From contig CAKUXD010000024.1 of the NCBI GenBank assembly GCA_934699705.1, forward strand, positions 1 to 28,286: a stretch of DNA of 28,286 nt, written 5' to 3'. The position numbers were made by a program, and so were the translations under genes. Under the pieces are notes generated by a model, which did no database searches, was not told the origin of the DNA, and worked only from the letters and a program-made list of their open reading frames with translations. The stretch comes from an uncultured Candidatus Melainabacteria bacterium. Its GTDB lineage: Bacteria; Cyanobacteriota; Vampirovibrionia; Gastranaerophilales; Gastranaerophilaceae. Below are positions 1 through 8,249 of the stretch, in pieces. Each line of letters starts with the position of its first letter. The stretch's first letter is position 1.

Positions 1-776
1 TGCTCAACCATACCGTAATAATCGTGAACAGATTTAATTCCACAAACATCATTCAAGGATTGTTTATATTCTTCTTTAGAAACAGCTTCATTAACCAATT
101 TTTTCCAACCGCCACCATGGATTAAAATTCCATTTGATAAATCTAATTTTATATTTAACTCTTTTAATTTTTTATAGAAAAATTGCCAAATCATAAAAGT
201 AAAACCAAATAACAAGATTTTTTTACCTTTATGTTTTTCTAAAAATGCTTCAATTGTTGGAATATCAAGGTTCATATCGTCGTCGAGAGCGTAAGTTCTG
301 TCTGCACCAAAAATTGAAAAACCTAAAATCCCCGCGCCTCTTGCTGAAAACATATTTCTATTTTTTATTACAGACGGGCAGTCAATTATAAGCATTGGCA
401 TTCGACTTGCACCAGTAAAATCTGAAACAATTTTAACAAGCGTTTTTTGTTGATTTGCTGCCGTCGTTTTATCTAAATAAATTTTTGAAACGGCTTGACC
501 AGATGTTCCTGAAGAAGTCATTGTTTTAAATACATCTTCTTGCTGAATACTCTTTAAATCAAATTCTTTAAATAATCTAACAGGTAAAAACGGTATTTCT
601 GTATAATTTTTTACATCTGACAGATTACAATTTAATTTATCAATAATTTTTTTATAATTTTCACATTTTTGATAATGTTTTAACGATAATTCTTTTAAAT
701 ACTCAGTAAAAAATTCTGATTTTTCTTCTTTACCTAAAGAAAACGGAGATATTTCCAATACATCATTATAATTCAT
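1..776 (-). CDS. LuxE-like acyl-protein synthetase (partial, C-terminus beyond left edge)
   Basis: The first 258 residues of a LuxE-family (acyl-protein synthetase / long-chain fatty acid ligase) protein are visible; the family is usually about 350-400 residues, so roughly a third is missing off the window. The adenylate-forming signature TSSGTSGQ lies at residues 87-94, and a HGGGWKK segment follows in the second half, both typical of LuxE. Such enzymes activate a carboxylic acid as acyl-AMP and pass it to an enzyme cysteine or a partner. The ATG at 776 is preceded by AGAGG and sits just past the stop of the AMP ligase (778), so it is translationally coupled and last visible in the acyl operon. 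No lux genes are present, so bioluminescence is not implied. LuxE homologues also occur in polysaccharide loci. Family call is firm; substrate unknown. Confidence 0.85.
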   Translation of the reverse strand, partial: MNYNDVLEISPFSLGKEEKSEFFTEYLKELSLKHYQKCENYKKIIDKLNCNLSDVKNYTEIPFLPVRLFKEFDLKSIQQEDVFKTMTSSGTSGQAVSKIYLDKTTAANQQKTLVKIVSDFTGASRMPMLIIDCPSVIKNRNMFSARGAGILGFSIFGADRTYALDDDMNLDIPTIEAFLEKHKGKKILLFGFTFMIWQFFYKKLKELNIKLDLSNGILIHGGGWKKLVNEAVSKEEYKQSLNDVCGIKSVHDYYGMVE

Positions 777-777
777 T

Positions 778-2178
778 TTATACCTCTAATTCTTTATATA
801 ATGTTTTTCCAGCTTCATTTTTAGGAATTTCGTTAATATTTCTAACTTCAAATGCAGCTTTATTAATACCAGTTTTAGAAGTTACAAAAGATATTATACA
901 GTCGTTTTCGGCTGGATTTGTTGTGTAAATCTTCATTAAATCGTCAACACCAGTGCAAGCACATTCCAAATCTTTAAATTCAGTTTTAATCAGCCTTTCC
1001 GTTTCATCAAGATTAACTCTATTTCCATAAATTTTTAGAAAACGTTTCTTTCTTCCTACGATATAATAAAAACCGTCATCATCAAATTTGGCCATATCAC
1101 CTGTAATCAATTTACCTTTTCTTTCATCACCTTTTGCTAAATCTTTACCACATTCAGCGTATCCTAAAGTTACATTAGCGCCCTCATATACAAGCTCACC
1201 AACGACTTCTGGCGTTTTTATTTCTTCTCCATTTACGTCAATAAGATAAAATTTACCATTTGGAATAGCGATACCCATTGAACCATATTTTTCTAAAGAT
1301 TTTTCTGCGGGTAAATATGACATTCTAGCAGTAGCTTCAGTTTGGCCATACATTACAATAAATTTTTTGTTATTATCATTTGCCCATTGTGCGAATTTAT
1401 GATGTAATTCTGGAGATAATTTACCACCAGCTTGTGTCATATAACGTAAATGAGGCAAATTCATTCTAAAAAATCTTAATTTATCTAACATTTCGTACGT
1501 ATAAGGTACGCCAGCAAAAGAAGTTGCTTCAAAATCTTTTAATTGTTGCCAAAATTCTTTTTGCATTAGTCCTTTTTCAGTCAAAATTATAGATGCACCA
1601 ACCCAAAGATGTGTATTTAAGATTGAAATGCCATAAGTATAATTCATCGGCAATGTTGTAATAGCGCGTTCAGTTTCATTTAATTGCAAATATTCAACAA
1701 TAGATTGAGTATTTGCTTCTATATTTTTATAGCTTTGTCTAACTAGTTTTGGGCTACCAGTAGAACCAGAAGTTGTAAGTAATAAAGCTAAATCATCATT
1801 TAGTTCAAATTCTTCTGTAAAATTTGTTTTTAAAAGCGTATAGTTTAAATTTGAATAAACTTTTTCAAATTTATCAAACTTATCAGCCAAAATACTTGGC
1901 AAATGTAGATACGCAGGTTTATATGTTTCAATCATATTAGTCAATAGGACTTCGTCTAAATCTGATTTCAGCATAACTGGTACAATTTCAGCGTTTAAAA
2001 AGCCAATATAACCGACAAGTGAGCCAATTTCATTCGCACATAAATTAAAAACTAAACATCTTTTTTTTATGTTTGAAGTTAACTCAAGACAATAGTTATT
2101 TAATTTTTCGTAAGTTATATGTTCGTTATTTTCAGTAATAACAGCGATATTGTTTTTAAATTTATCTAAGTTCCACAT
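778..2178 (-). CDS. ANL-superfamily AMP-dependent acyl/acyl-ACP ligase
   Basis: A complete adenylate-forming enzyme of about 466 residues. It shows the phosphate-binding loop TTSGSTGSPK, the YGQTEA motif, the ITGDMAKFDDDGF hinge-region aspartate motif, GRKKRFLKIYGNRV, and the C-terminal catalytic lysine in NEAGKTLYKE. It should activate a carboxylic acid with ATP and load it on CoA or, more likely here, on one of the two carrier proteins of the operon. I start it at the ATG at 2178 (MWNLDKF), which has AGGAT about 9 nt upstream; an upstream in-frame ATG at 2205 has no such site and would deepen the overlap. It overlaps the MBL gene by 17 bp. Small size and lack of extra domains argue against a full NRPS module. 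Substrate cannot be read from sequence. Confidence 0.88.
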   Translation of the reverse strand: MWNLDKFKNNIAVITENNEHITYEKLNNYCLELTSNIKKRCLVFNLCANEIGSLVGYIGFLNAEIVPVMLKSDLDEVLLTNMIETYKPAYLHLPSILADKFDKFEKVYSNLNYTLLKTNFTEEFELNDDLALLLTTSGSTGSPKLVRQSYKNIEANTQSIVEYLQLNETERAITTLPMNYTYGISILNTHLWVGASIILTEKGLMQKEFWQQLKDFEATSFAGVPYTYEMLDKLRFFRMNLPHLRYMTQAGGKLSPELHHKFAQWANDNNKKFIVMYGQTEATARMSYLPAEKSLEKYGSMGIAIPNGKFYLIDVNGEEIKTPEVVGELVYEGANVTLGYAECGKDLAKGDERKGKLITGDMAKFDDDGFYYIVGRKKRFLKIYGNRVNLDETERLIKTEFKDLECACTGVDDLMKIYTTNPAENDCIISFVTSKTGINKAAFEVRNINEIPKNEAGKTLYKELEV

Positions 2179-2875
2179 GTAAATTATCCTCATCATATAA
2201 ATCATTTAGTTCAAAAGGTTTGCCATGCCCTGGAAATATTGTTAAATTTTTATTTAAAGTTTTAATATAAGGCATAGTAGTATTTTTGAACATTTTTGTA
2301 TTACCTCTAGGGAAACGAGTTATAATCGGGTAATCTTTTAATAAAGTATCGCCAGTGAAAATAATTTCATTGTCCAAAAAGATAAAACAACTTCCTTTAG
2401 AATGACCTTGTAATCTTTGAAACTTTATTTTATGGTTGCACCAAGAGTATTCAAAGACCTCGTCAAAAGTTATATCAGAAGTCATGGTAAAAGGTTTGTA
2501 ATTTTTGTTAAATTTGTCCAAAATATTAGTTCCATTTAACTTATCTCTTTCTTCGAGAACGAATGTAATGAGTATAGGTCTAGTATTTTTAATATCAGAA
2601 ATATAATCGGAAGTTTCTTTTGTAGAAATAATAGTGGTGTTAAAATTATCTTTGAGCCATTTAAGTCCAGAAACGTGATCTGGGTGTTCGTGGGTTAAGA
2701 GAGTTGTAATTTCAACAATATCGTTCATACGCAACAAATTATAGACCTCATCATTTTGGTGTGGGTCTATAATAAGAGCTTTATTATTTTCAATCATAAT
2801 GTACATATTTGAATCAATATATTCAAATACGGAATTATAAATTGAGATGTTGTTATTTTGAGAAATCAATTTCAT
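2162..2875 (-). CDS. Metallo-beta-lactamase-fold hydrolase (thioesterase-like)
   Basis: A 237-residue MBL-fold protein. The metal-binding motif THEHPDH is at residues 61-67, with the later GDTLL aspartate and a PGHGKPF histidine, so both zinc sites appear complete. The family includes glyoxalase II-type thioesterases; sitting between an acyl carrier protein and an acyl-AMP ligase, hydrolysis or editing of a thioester intermediate is the natural guess. It overlaps the ACP gene upstream by 23 bp and the ligase downstream by 17 bp, evidence for one transcript. The start codon has only a weak purine stretch upstream, consistent with translation coupled to the ACP. Specific substrate is inference. 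Confidence 0.85.
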   Translation of the reverse strand: MKLISQNNNISIYNSVFEYIDSNMYIMIENNKALIIDPHQNDEVYNLLRMNDIVEITTLLTHEHPDHVSGLKWLKDNFNTTIISTKETSDYISDIKNTRPILITFVLEERDKLNGTNILDKFNKNYKPFTMTSDITFDEVFEYSWCNHKIKFQRLQGHSKGSCFIFLDNEIIFTGDTLLKDYPIITRFPRGNTKMFKNTTMPYIKTLNKNLTIFPGHGKPFELNDLYDEDNLHVELR

Positions 2876-3098
2876 AGTTTTTTTCTAAGATTTCTTTTCC
2901 TTTTTCAAAAGAACTTAGGTCAATAATATCTTCAGTTTCCATCATGATATCAAAAGCGTCTTCAATATTGGCAACAAGTCCCATGTGTCCTACTGAATCC
3001 CAAGCTTTAATATCTTGATACTTTAAATTTTTAGCATCATCTTCTGAAACCTCAAAAGACTCAACAAATGCTTGAGTATACTTTTCTAAATTTGTCAT
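2853..3098 (-). CDS. Acyl carrier protein (second ACP of the operon)
   Basis: An 81-residue acidic protein with the phosphopantetheine attachment motif DSVGHM, Ser35 being the expected modified residue. It is preceded by AAAGGAG and lies 1 bp after the transketolase C-half gene. Compared with ACP-1 of this operon (8018-8245) it diverges strongly, so two different acyl intermediates or two stages are probably carried separately. It lies directly beside the ligase and MBL hydrolase, which suggests it is the partner loaded by the ligase. It is unlikely to be the housekeeping AcpP, which normally has a DSLD motif and a fab neighbourhood. Confidence 0.9.
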   Translation of the reverse strand: MTNLEKYTQAFVESFEVSEDDAKNLKYQDIKAWDSVGHMGLVANIEDAFDIMMETEDIIDLSSFEKGKEILEKNYEIDFSK

Positions 3099-3099
3099 T

Positions 3100-4071
3100 T
3101 TATTCTCCTTTATACTTTTTTAAAATTTTGTCTGCAATTTGCTCTGATTTTAAGCCCGCATTGTATAATAAGGTTTCATATTCATCTGCATTAACAAAAC
3201 TATCATCAATGCCTATTGGTAAAAATGTTGTGTGATTTTGTAATTGAATTAAAACTTCACTAACAGCACTACCTAAACCTCCAATGATAGAATGTTCTTC
3301 CACTGTAACGATTAATTTAGTATCATTACATTCTTTTATTATATTTGTATCAATTGGTTTAATTGTGTGCATATCAACAACTTTTACACTTATTCCTTTT
3401 TCTTCTAATATTTTTGCAGCATTTAAAGCTTCATAAACCATAGTACCAGTTGCAATAATTGCAATATCAGAGCCTTCTTTTAATGTAATAGCTTTTCCAA
3501 TTTCAAAATCGTAATCTTCCTTATAAACAATAGGATTTCTAACCATACCTGTTAATCTGACATAAACAGGATTATTGTAATTAGATATACTTTCTAAAAC
3601 TTTTACTGTTTCAGTACAATCTGCAGGTGATAAGATAGTTATATTAGGAATTGAACGAATAACAGATAAATCATTAATTGATTCATGAGTTGCACCAAAT
3701 TCTCCTTGTGCATAACCTGATGCTATTCCAATAAGTTTTACAGGTAATTGCATATAACCTAAATTTACCCTTACTTGATCAGTACAACGCATAGTAATAA
3801 AAGGAGCTTGAGCTGTAATATATGGATTAAAGCCTTCTTTTGCTAAACCTGCAGCAATTGTTGTCATATTTTGTTCTGCAATTCCTACATTTATATATCT
3901 TGAAGGAAAGGTTTCTTTAAATCTAGCTAAACCAGAATTAATAGATTGGTCTGCAGTCATAACAAAAATTTTATCATTTTTTTCTGCAATATCTAACATT
4001 ACAAGTCCAACAGTACCACTAGAACCCATTATTGACCAAGTTCTAATATTAGCTTTAGTATATTGAATCAT
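3100..4071 (-). CDS. Transketolase, C-terminal subunit (Pyr and C-terminal domains)
   Basis: A 323-residue protein equivalent to the second half of a transketolase: pyrimidine-binding domain first, with the catalytic glutamate in GIAEQNM (Glu66), then the C-terminal domain (EEHSIIGGLG near residue 265). It needs the N-half encoded immediately upstream to form the thiamine diphosphate site; the two genes overlap by ATGA. Split transketolases often occur in secondary or glycan pathways, while the single-chain form serves the pentose phosphate route, so a two-carbon ketol transfer onto a pathway intermediate is likely here. It could alternatively supply pentose phosphate if the genome lacks another transketolase. 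Confidence 0.9.
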   Translation of the reverse strand: MIQYTKANIRTWSIMGSSGTVGLVMLDIAEKNDKIFVMTADQSINSGLARFKETFPSRYINVGIAEQNMTTIAAGLAKEGFNPYITAQAPFITMRCTDQVRVNLGYMQLPVKLIGIASGYAQGEFGATHESINDLSVIRSIPNITILSPADCTETVKVLESISNYNNPVYVRLTGMVRNPIVYKEDYDFEIGKAITLKEGSDIAIIATGTMVYEALNAAKILEEKGISVKVVDMHTIKPIDTNIIKECNDTKLIVTVEEHSIIGGLGSAVSEVLIQLQNHTTFLPIGIDDSFVNADEYETLLYNAGLKSEQIADKILKKYKGE

Positions 4072-4904
4072 AGTTCTACCCTTTCTCCTTGTTCTTCCAT
4101 TGCCTGAATATATTGTTGTTGAGTTAATCTACCCATGTGCCATTTTGGTTCATTTTCAATGAATGAAACGCCTTTTCCTTTTATCGTATTTGCAATAATT
4201 ACTCTTGGTTTATTGCTCTGCTCAATTAAAGCATTATATATCATTTCTTCATTATGACCATCAACAGTAACAGTGTCCCAACCAAAATTTTTCCATACAT
4301 TTTCGATATTGCTTAAATCAATAATATTAGAAGTTTTATCATCACATTGCAAACCGTTTTTATCTATAATTACAATTAAATTATCTAATTTAAGTTGAGG
4401 AGCTAACATTGCTCCTTCCCAAATAGAACCTTCATCACATTCGCCATCACCTAAAATTACATATACTTTTGATTTATTATTATTTTTTAATTTTAAAGCA
4501 ATCGAAGTTCCTATACCCTGTCCTAAACCTTGTCCTAGGCTGCCACTTGAAAATTCAATTCCTTTTGAAACATCAATTGTTGGGTGTGCAGTTAACCAAG
4601 AACCACTTTTTCTAAATGTTTCCATGGTTTCTTGAGAAATCAGATTATATTCCCTAAATGCAGCATATATTGCTAATGCCCCATGACCTTTACTTAAAAT
4701 AAATCTATCTCTATTTTCTTCGGCTAAATTATTTTTATTATAATTTAGCACTTTTCCGAATAAAACAGATAAAATTTCAACTAAGGATAGCGCTCCTCCA
4801 ATATGAGCCCCATATCCTCCTGCGTGGTAAGTCATATTGATAATATGTTTTCGCATATTTTTAGATTTATTAACTAAATCTAAGATGTTGTTTTTGTCTA
4901 TCAC
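4068..4904 (-). CDS. Transketolase, N-terminal (ThDP-binding) subunit, GTG start
   Basis: A 278-residue N-half of transketolase. The SKGHG motif is at residues 71-75, a GSLGQGLGQG loop follows, and the ThDP/magnesium motif begins GDGECDEGS at 152 and ends with the expected IDKNG about 30 residues later. The start is GTG at 4904, fused to the stop of the upstream SDR gene as TAGTG; GGAGG lies 9 nt upstream inside the SDR gene, so the choice is well supported. Its C-half partner follows with a 4-bp overlap. Strict coupling suggests equimolar production of a heteromeric enzyme. Confidence 0.9.
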   Translation of the reverse strand: MIDKNNILDLVNKSKNMRKHIINMTYHAGGYGAHIGGALSLVEILSVLFGKVLNYNKNNLAEENRDRFILSKGHGALAIYAAFREYNLISQETMETFRKSGSWLTAHPTIDVSKGIEFSSGSLGQGLGQGIGTSIALKLKNNNKSKVYVILGDGECDEGSIWEGAMLAPQLKLDNLIVIIDKNGLQCDDKTSNIIDLSNIENVWKNFGWDTVTVDGHNEEMIYNALIEQSNKPRVIIANTIKGKGVSFIENEPKWHMGRLTQQQYIQAMEEQGERVEL

Positions 4905-5644
4905 TATTTTATACCTCCGTCTACCCTTATTACTTGACCATTTATATATGACGCATCGTCTGATGCTAAAAATTTAACAACTTTTGCTACATCTTCGGGA
5001 ACACCTTGTCTTTTTAAAGTTACTAATTGGTTAAAATATTCAATTTCTTCTTCTGTATGATTTTTTATCATATCTGTACTGATTAATCCTGGTGCTACTG
5101 CATTACATCTAATACCTAATTGTCCATATTCAGATGCAATATTTTTTGTCATAGCTATAATTGAAGCTTTTGCACTTGAATAAGCGATTGTATTAGGAGT
5201 CATATCAATTCCAGCTATTGATGACATATTGATAATAACACCACTTTTTTGTTTTACCATTATTTTTAATATAATTTGTGTGATTTGGAAAGGTACAAAA
5301 AAGTCAATATTCATTATTTCTTTTAACTTATTTAGACTTGTTTGTGAATATAGTCCTGAAAAATAAGCACCCGCTGAATTAACAAGTACGTCAATATTTA
5401 TTTTTGAAAGATACAATTTTTTTAATTCACTTTTTATTTGTTCTTCATCATTAAAATCAAAATATATAGGTGTAATTTCAATTTTATATTTGTTTTCTGT
5501 TGTTTTTATAAATTCAATAAATTCTGTGGTTTCTTTTCTAGCATGAGCAATAATATTTGCTCCATTTTTAGCAAATTCTTCTACTATTGCTTTGCCTATT
5601 CCTCTATTTGAACCAGTTATAAATACATTTTTTGAGTTTAACAT
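4904..5644 (-). CDS. SDR-family 3-oxoacyl-ACP reductase-like protein (FabG-like)
   Basis: A 246-residue classical short-chain dehydrogenase/reductase. The nucleotide-binding motif TGSNRGIG is at residues 10-17, NSAGAY at 89-94, the catalytic serine near 141 and the YxxxK pair at Tyr155/Lys159, with the IRVDGG ending typical of FabG. With the adjacent dehydratase and KASIII it would reduce a beta-ketoacyl thioester. The ATG overlaps the dehydratase stop by 7 bp and is preceded by AGGAG. It is one of two SDRs in the operon; the two are only distantly similar, so they probably act on different intermediates. A sugar-modifying role cannot be excluded. Confidence 0.85.
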   Translation of the reverse strand: MLNSKNVFITGSNRGIGKAIVEEFAKNGANIIAHARKETTEFIEFIKTTENKYKIEITPIYFDFNDEEQIKSELKKLYLSKINIDVLVNSAGAYFSGLYSQTSLNKLKEIMNIDFFVPFQITQIILKIMVKQKSGVIINMSSIAGIDMTPNTIAYSSAKASIIAMTKNIASEYGQLGIRCNAVAPGLISTDMIKNHTEEEIEYFNQLVTLKRQGVPEDVAKVVKFLASDDASYINGQVIRVDGGIK

Positions 5645-6120
5645 TTATTTGCTCCTGGAATAAATTTATTTAATAAAGTTGGACTAACCATTTGAAAAGT
5701 CGCAGTTGAAGTAATTACTTTTTCATTATTTCTCTCAACCCAAGCAGTACCTTTTGCTAAACCTAATCCTCTACGGAATGACAAAACTTCTGTTTCGCAA
5801 TGTAATGTTTCGCCAGGTCGCACAAAAGAGATTAAATTAATGTCTTTAAAATTTTTGCCGTATATAATGTTTGCGTCGGGAATCTCCTGCACCAATAACG
5901 GTAATACTGCTGTTTGCATAATATGTTCAAGCTGAAAAACACCTGGAACAACAGGGTCTGTTAAAAAATGACATTTAAAAAACCATTCATCTTTTGGAAA
6001 AAATCTAATTCCCGTAGCCTTTTTTTTATCAAATATTTTTACCTCATCTACAAAAAGATAAGGTTCACTTATTAACAAATATTTTTTAATGTTTTCTTTA
6101 TTTAAAACGATATCGGTCAT
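5638..6120 (-). CDS. FabZ-like hot-dog 3-hydroxyacyl-ACP dehydratase
   Basis: A 160-residue protein of FabZ type. The active-site region reads CHFLTDPVVPG with His51, followed by Glu65 in FQLEHIMQ, which match the FabZ histidine and glutamate. Length is close to the family norm (about 150). It should dehydrate a 3-hydroxyacyl thioester, giving the operon one full elongation round: condensation, reduction, dehydration. The start ATG abuts the KASIII stop (TAAATG) with AAGGAAA upstream. No enoyl reductase is seen in the window, so the product may stay unsaturated or hydroxylated, or the housekeeping enzyme may be used. Confidence 0.87.
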   Translation of the reverse strand: MTDIVLNKENIKKYLLISEPYLFVDEVKIFDKKKATGIRFFPKDEWFFKCHFLTDPVVPGVFQLEHIMQTAVLPLLVQEIPDANIIYGKNFKDINLISFVRPGETLHCETEVLSFRRGLGLAKGTAWVERNNEKVITSTATFQMVSPTLLNKFIPGANKC

Positions 6121-7254
6121 TTAAATTTCCTTTTTAAATTTTTTTGTCCAATACTCTATTTGTTCTTGACGTGATAGCGGATTTGAAGTTGGTTTAAATA
6201 TCGAAATACCAGCATTATATGTACTTTTAAGATTTATAATGTAACTCGCCCAAGATAAGCCTATACCAAAAGAAACAACCATAACGTCATTAACTTGTTT
6301 GTTATAAAGATTATCTAAAAGAGATGTTAGAGCAGATGATGTTGAACAATTACCATACTTTTTAAATGTTTCCGTTGAAGTTTTTTCTTTTGAAATTCCT
6401 GCTCTTTTGTATATTGTTTCAACAATTTGTTTGTTAGCCTGATGAAAAGCAAAAAAATCAATGTCATCAAGAGTTTTATTTGAATAATCTAATATTGATT
6501 TTATAGAATTAGGTCCTACGGTCATAGTAAATTTAAATACATCCATACCTTCCATTAAATTATTCCAAAGGTACCACTCATTATGCGATTCATCTATAAC
6601 TTTATAGTTAACGATATCTTCTTTTACTGGTAATTTATAAGCACCACCAGGCATTACTATTTTATCCCATAGTTTACCATTCGAACCTGTATAAAAATAA
6701 GCTGGAGTTTCTTTTTCACAATACTCTAAAATAACCGCAGTTGCACAATCTCCGAATAACATTACATCATTTCTATTTTTTATATTTGACTGTTGGCTCG
6801 CCAAATCACCCATAATCAAAAGAATTTTTTTTGCAGTTCTTGATTCTATTAATGAGTGGGCCATTAATAAAGCGTGTCCCCCAGCTGCACAACCACCATT
6901 CATATCAAAACAAGTACAATTTTCTAATAAATCTAATTTTCCATGTAATCTATGAGAAGACGATGGAAAATAATAATCTGGAGTATTGCTTGCAACTATT
7001 AAATAATCTATATCATCTTTATTTGTATTAGTTTCTGTTAGAATTTTTTTTGCGACATCTTCACATAAATCATCTGAGGTAAAACCTTCAGGTAAAACGT
7101 GTCTTGTGCCAAGACCGAGAATTTTTTTGTTTCGTTCTAATAATTTAGGATCATTGTTATAAAATTCAATCTCATCATCAATATTTATAACTTTTTCTGG
7201 CACAACCCCAGCTATTGCAGATATTTTTACATGTTCAAATTTGCTAAAACCCAT
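6121..7254 (-). CDS. 3-oxoacyl-ACP synthase III family protein (KASIII-2)
   Basis: A 377-residue thiolase-fold condensing enzyme with a complete catalytic triad: Cys122 in NGGCAAG, His271 in AFHQANKQ and Asn302 in KYGNCST. Family FabH is about 320 residues; the extra length is a middle insertion and a C-terminal tail ending EYWTKKFKK. It closely parallels KASIII-1 of the same operon in N-terminal motif (VPEKVINIDDE), insertion and tail, so the two are paralogues. It should condense an acyl primer with malonyl-ACP or catalyse an acyl transfer. It lies 2 bp after the SDR-1 gene, GGAG upstream. Primer specificity cannot be read. Confidence 0.9.
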   Translation of the reverse strand: MGFSKFEHVKISAIAGVVPEKVINIDDEIEFYNNDPKLLERNKKILGLGTRHVLPEGFTSDDLCEDVAKKILTETNTNKDDIDYLIVASNTPDYYFPSSSHRLHGKLDLLENCTCFDMNGGCAAGGHALLMAHSLIESRTAKKILLIMGDLASQQSNIKNRNDVMLFGDCATAVILEYCEKETPAYFYTGSNGKLWDKIVMPGGAYKLPVKEDIVNYKVIDESHNEWYLWNNLMEGMDVFKFTMTVGPNSIKSILDYSNKTLDDIDFFAFHQANKQIVETIYKRAGISKEKTSTETFKKYGNCSTSSALTSLLDNLYNKQVNDVMVVSFGIGLSWASYIINLKSTYNAGISIFKPTSNPLSRQEQIEYWTKKFKKEI

Positions 7255-7256
7255 AA

Positions 7257-8018
7257 CTACATCACTCCACCGCTATCTATTATATAATTTTGACCAGAAA
7301 TGAATTTTGATTTATCTGACAACAAATATACAATCATATTTGCTACATCATTAGGTTCGCCCCAACCAAATGGATACTCCTCTGGATTTATGTTTTGATT
7401 AAGCTCTAACTCTTGAACCTCTGGTTTAATAGTCATTGGTGTTTCTATCATTGATGGCAATACTGCATTTATACGTACACCATTTTGTTGAGTTAATTCT
7501 CTTGAAAAAGCTCTTACTGATGCTGATAAAGCAGCTTTTGTAGCACCATAAGTTGATTGTCCTTTTGAATTCATTATTGCATCAATTGACGAAATTGCAA
7601 CGATAGAAGTGCCTAAACCAACATTATTCCTTTTATCACCAACACTTTTTATCATCATTATTGGTGCAAAATAATTTATATCAAAAATATTTGTAAGATA
7701 TTCATAAGTTATTGTGCGAAGTGGGTTTAATGCTGTTACCCCTGCACAATATGCCATGCCTGAAAATTTACCGTATTTATCTTTTAATTCTTTTACATAT
7801 TTTGGTAAACCTTCTATATCTTCGGTCAAATCCTTTTGTTCTAAAAACACATTTTCAGGATATTTGCATTTAGCTTTCATTGCCTCTAAACGCTCTTGAT
7901 TTCTGCCAATGCCAACAACTGTTGCTCCGAGTTCGTTTAAAAGTATAGCAGTAGCTTCGCCTAAACCTGACGATGCCCCTGTTACTATATAAACCTGTTC
8001 TTTCTTAAAAGAAATCAT
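7257..8018 (-). CDS. SDR-family oxidoreductase (SDR-1)
   Basis: A 253-residue classical SDR: TGASSGLGEA at residues 13-22, YCAG near 90-93, catalytic serine near 143, Tyr157/Lys161 in TYGATK, and the C-terminal IIDSGG motif. It could reduce a 3-ketoacyl thioester made by either KASIII, or a keto-sugar. The gene starts in a TAATG overlap with ACP-1, with GGAGAT upstream, and is followed by KASIII-2 after 2 bp. Placement between carrier protein and condensing enzyme favours an acyl substrate. Confidence 0.83.
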   Translation of the reverse strand: MISFKKEQVYIVTGASSGLGEATAILLNELGATVVGIGRNQERLEAMKAKCKYPENVFLEQKDLTEDIEGLPKYVKELKDKYGKFSGMAYCAGVTALNPLRTITYEYLTNIFDINYFAPIMMIKSVGDKRNNVGLGTSIVAISSIDAIMNSKGQSTYGATKAALSASVRAFSRELTQQNGVRINAVLPSMIETPMTIKPEVQELELNQNINPEEYPFGWGEPNDVANMIVYLLSDKSKFISGQNYIIDSGGVM

Positions 8019-8245
8019 TATTGTATTTTATCTCCAGCTAGTGCTATTAAGTCAGCAACTGTTTCTAAATCTTTGAATGAGTTTAATGATAATTTTACAC
8101 CAAAGTTTTTGTCATAATATGCCATAATTGACATTTTTGATAAAGAATCCCATTCTTCATAATCTTCTAAATTATCTGTTTCTGCACAAGATTCTTCTCT
8201 TTGTAAAATATCCTCTAATTCAACCAAAAAATCTTCTTTTTTCAT
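8018..8245 (-). CDS. Acyl carrier protein (first ACP of the operon)
   Basis: A 75-residue acidic carrier protein. The EEWDSLSKM motif contains the predicted phosphopantetheine serine, Ser34. Good AAAGGA site 8 nt before the ATG, inside the end of the KASIII-1 gene. It is shorter and clearly different from ACP-2 (2853-3098). Its position between the two KASIII-type genes suggests it holds the growing chain. It needs a phosphopantetheinyl transferase from elsewhere; none is encoded in the window. Confidence 0.9.
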   Translation of the reverse strand: MKKEDFLVELEDILQREESCAETDNLEDYEEWDSLSKMSIMAYYDKNFGVKLSLNSFKDLETVADLIALAGDKIQ

Positions 8246-8249
8246 TATA

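Noticed and set aside
1..776. Bioluminescence (lux) operon
   Set aside because: Only a LuxE-like protein is seen; luxA/luxB are absent and the context is glycan and acyl-carrier genes.
2179..2205. Longer N-terminus of the AMP ligase
   Set aside because: The ATG at 2205 lacks a ribosome site and the extra nine residues are not typical; AGGAT supports 2178.
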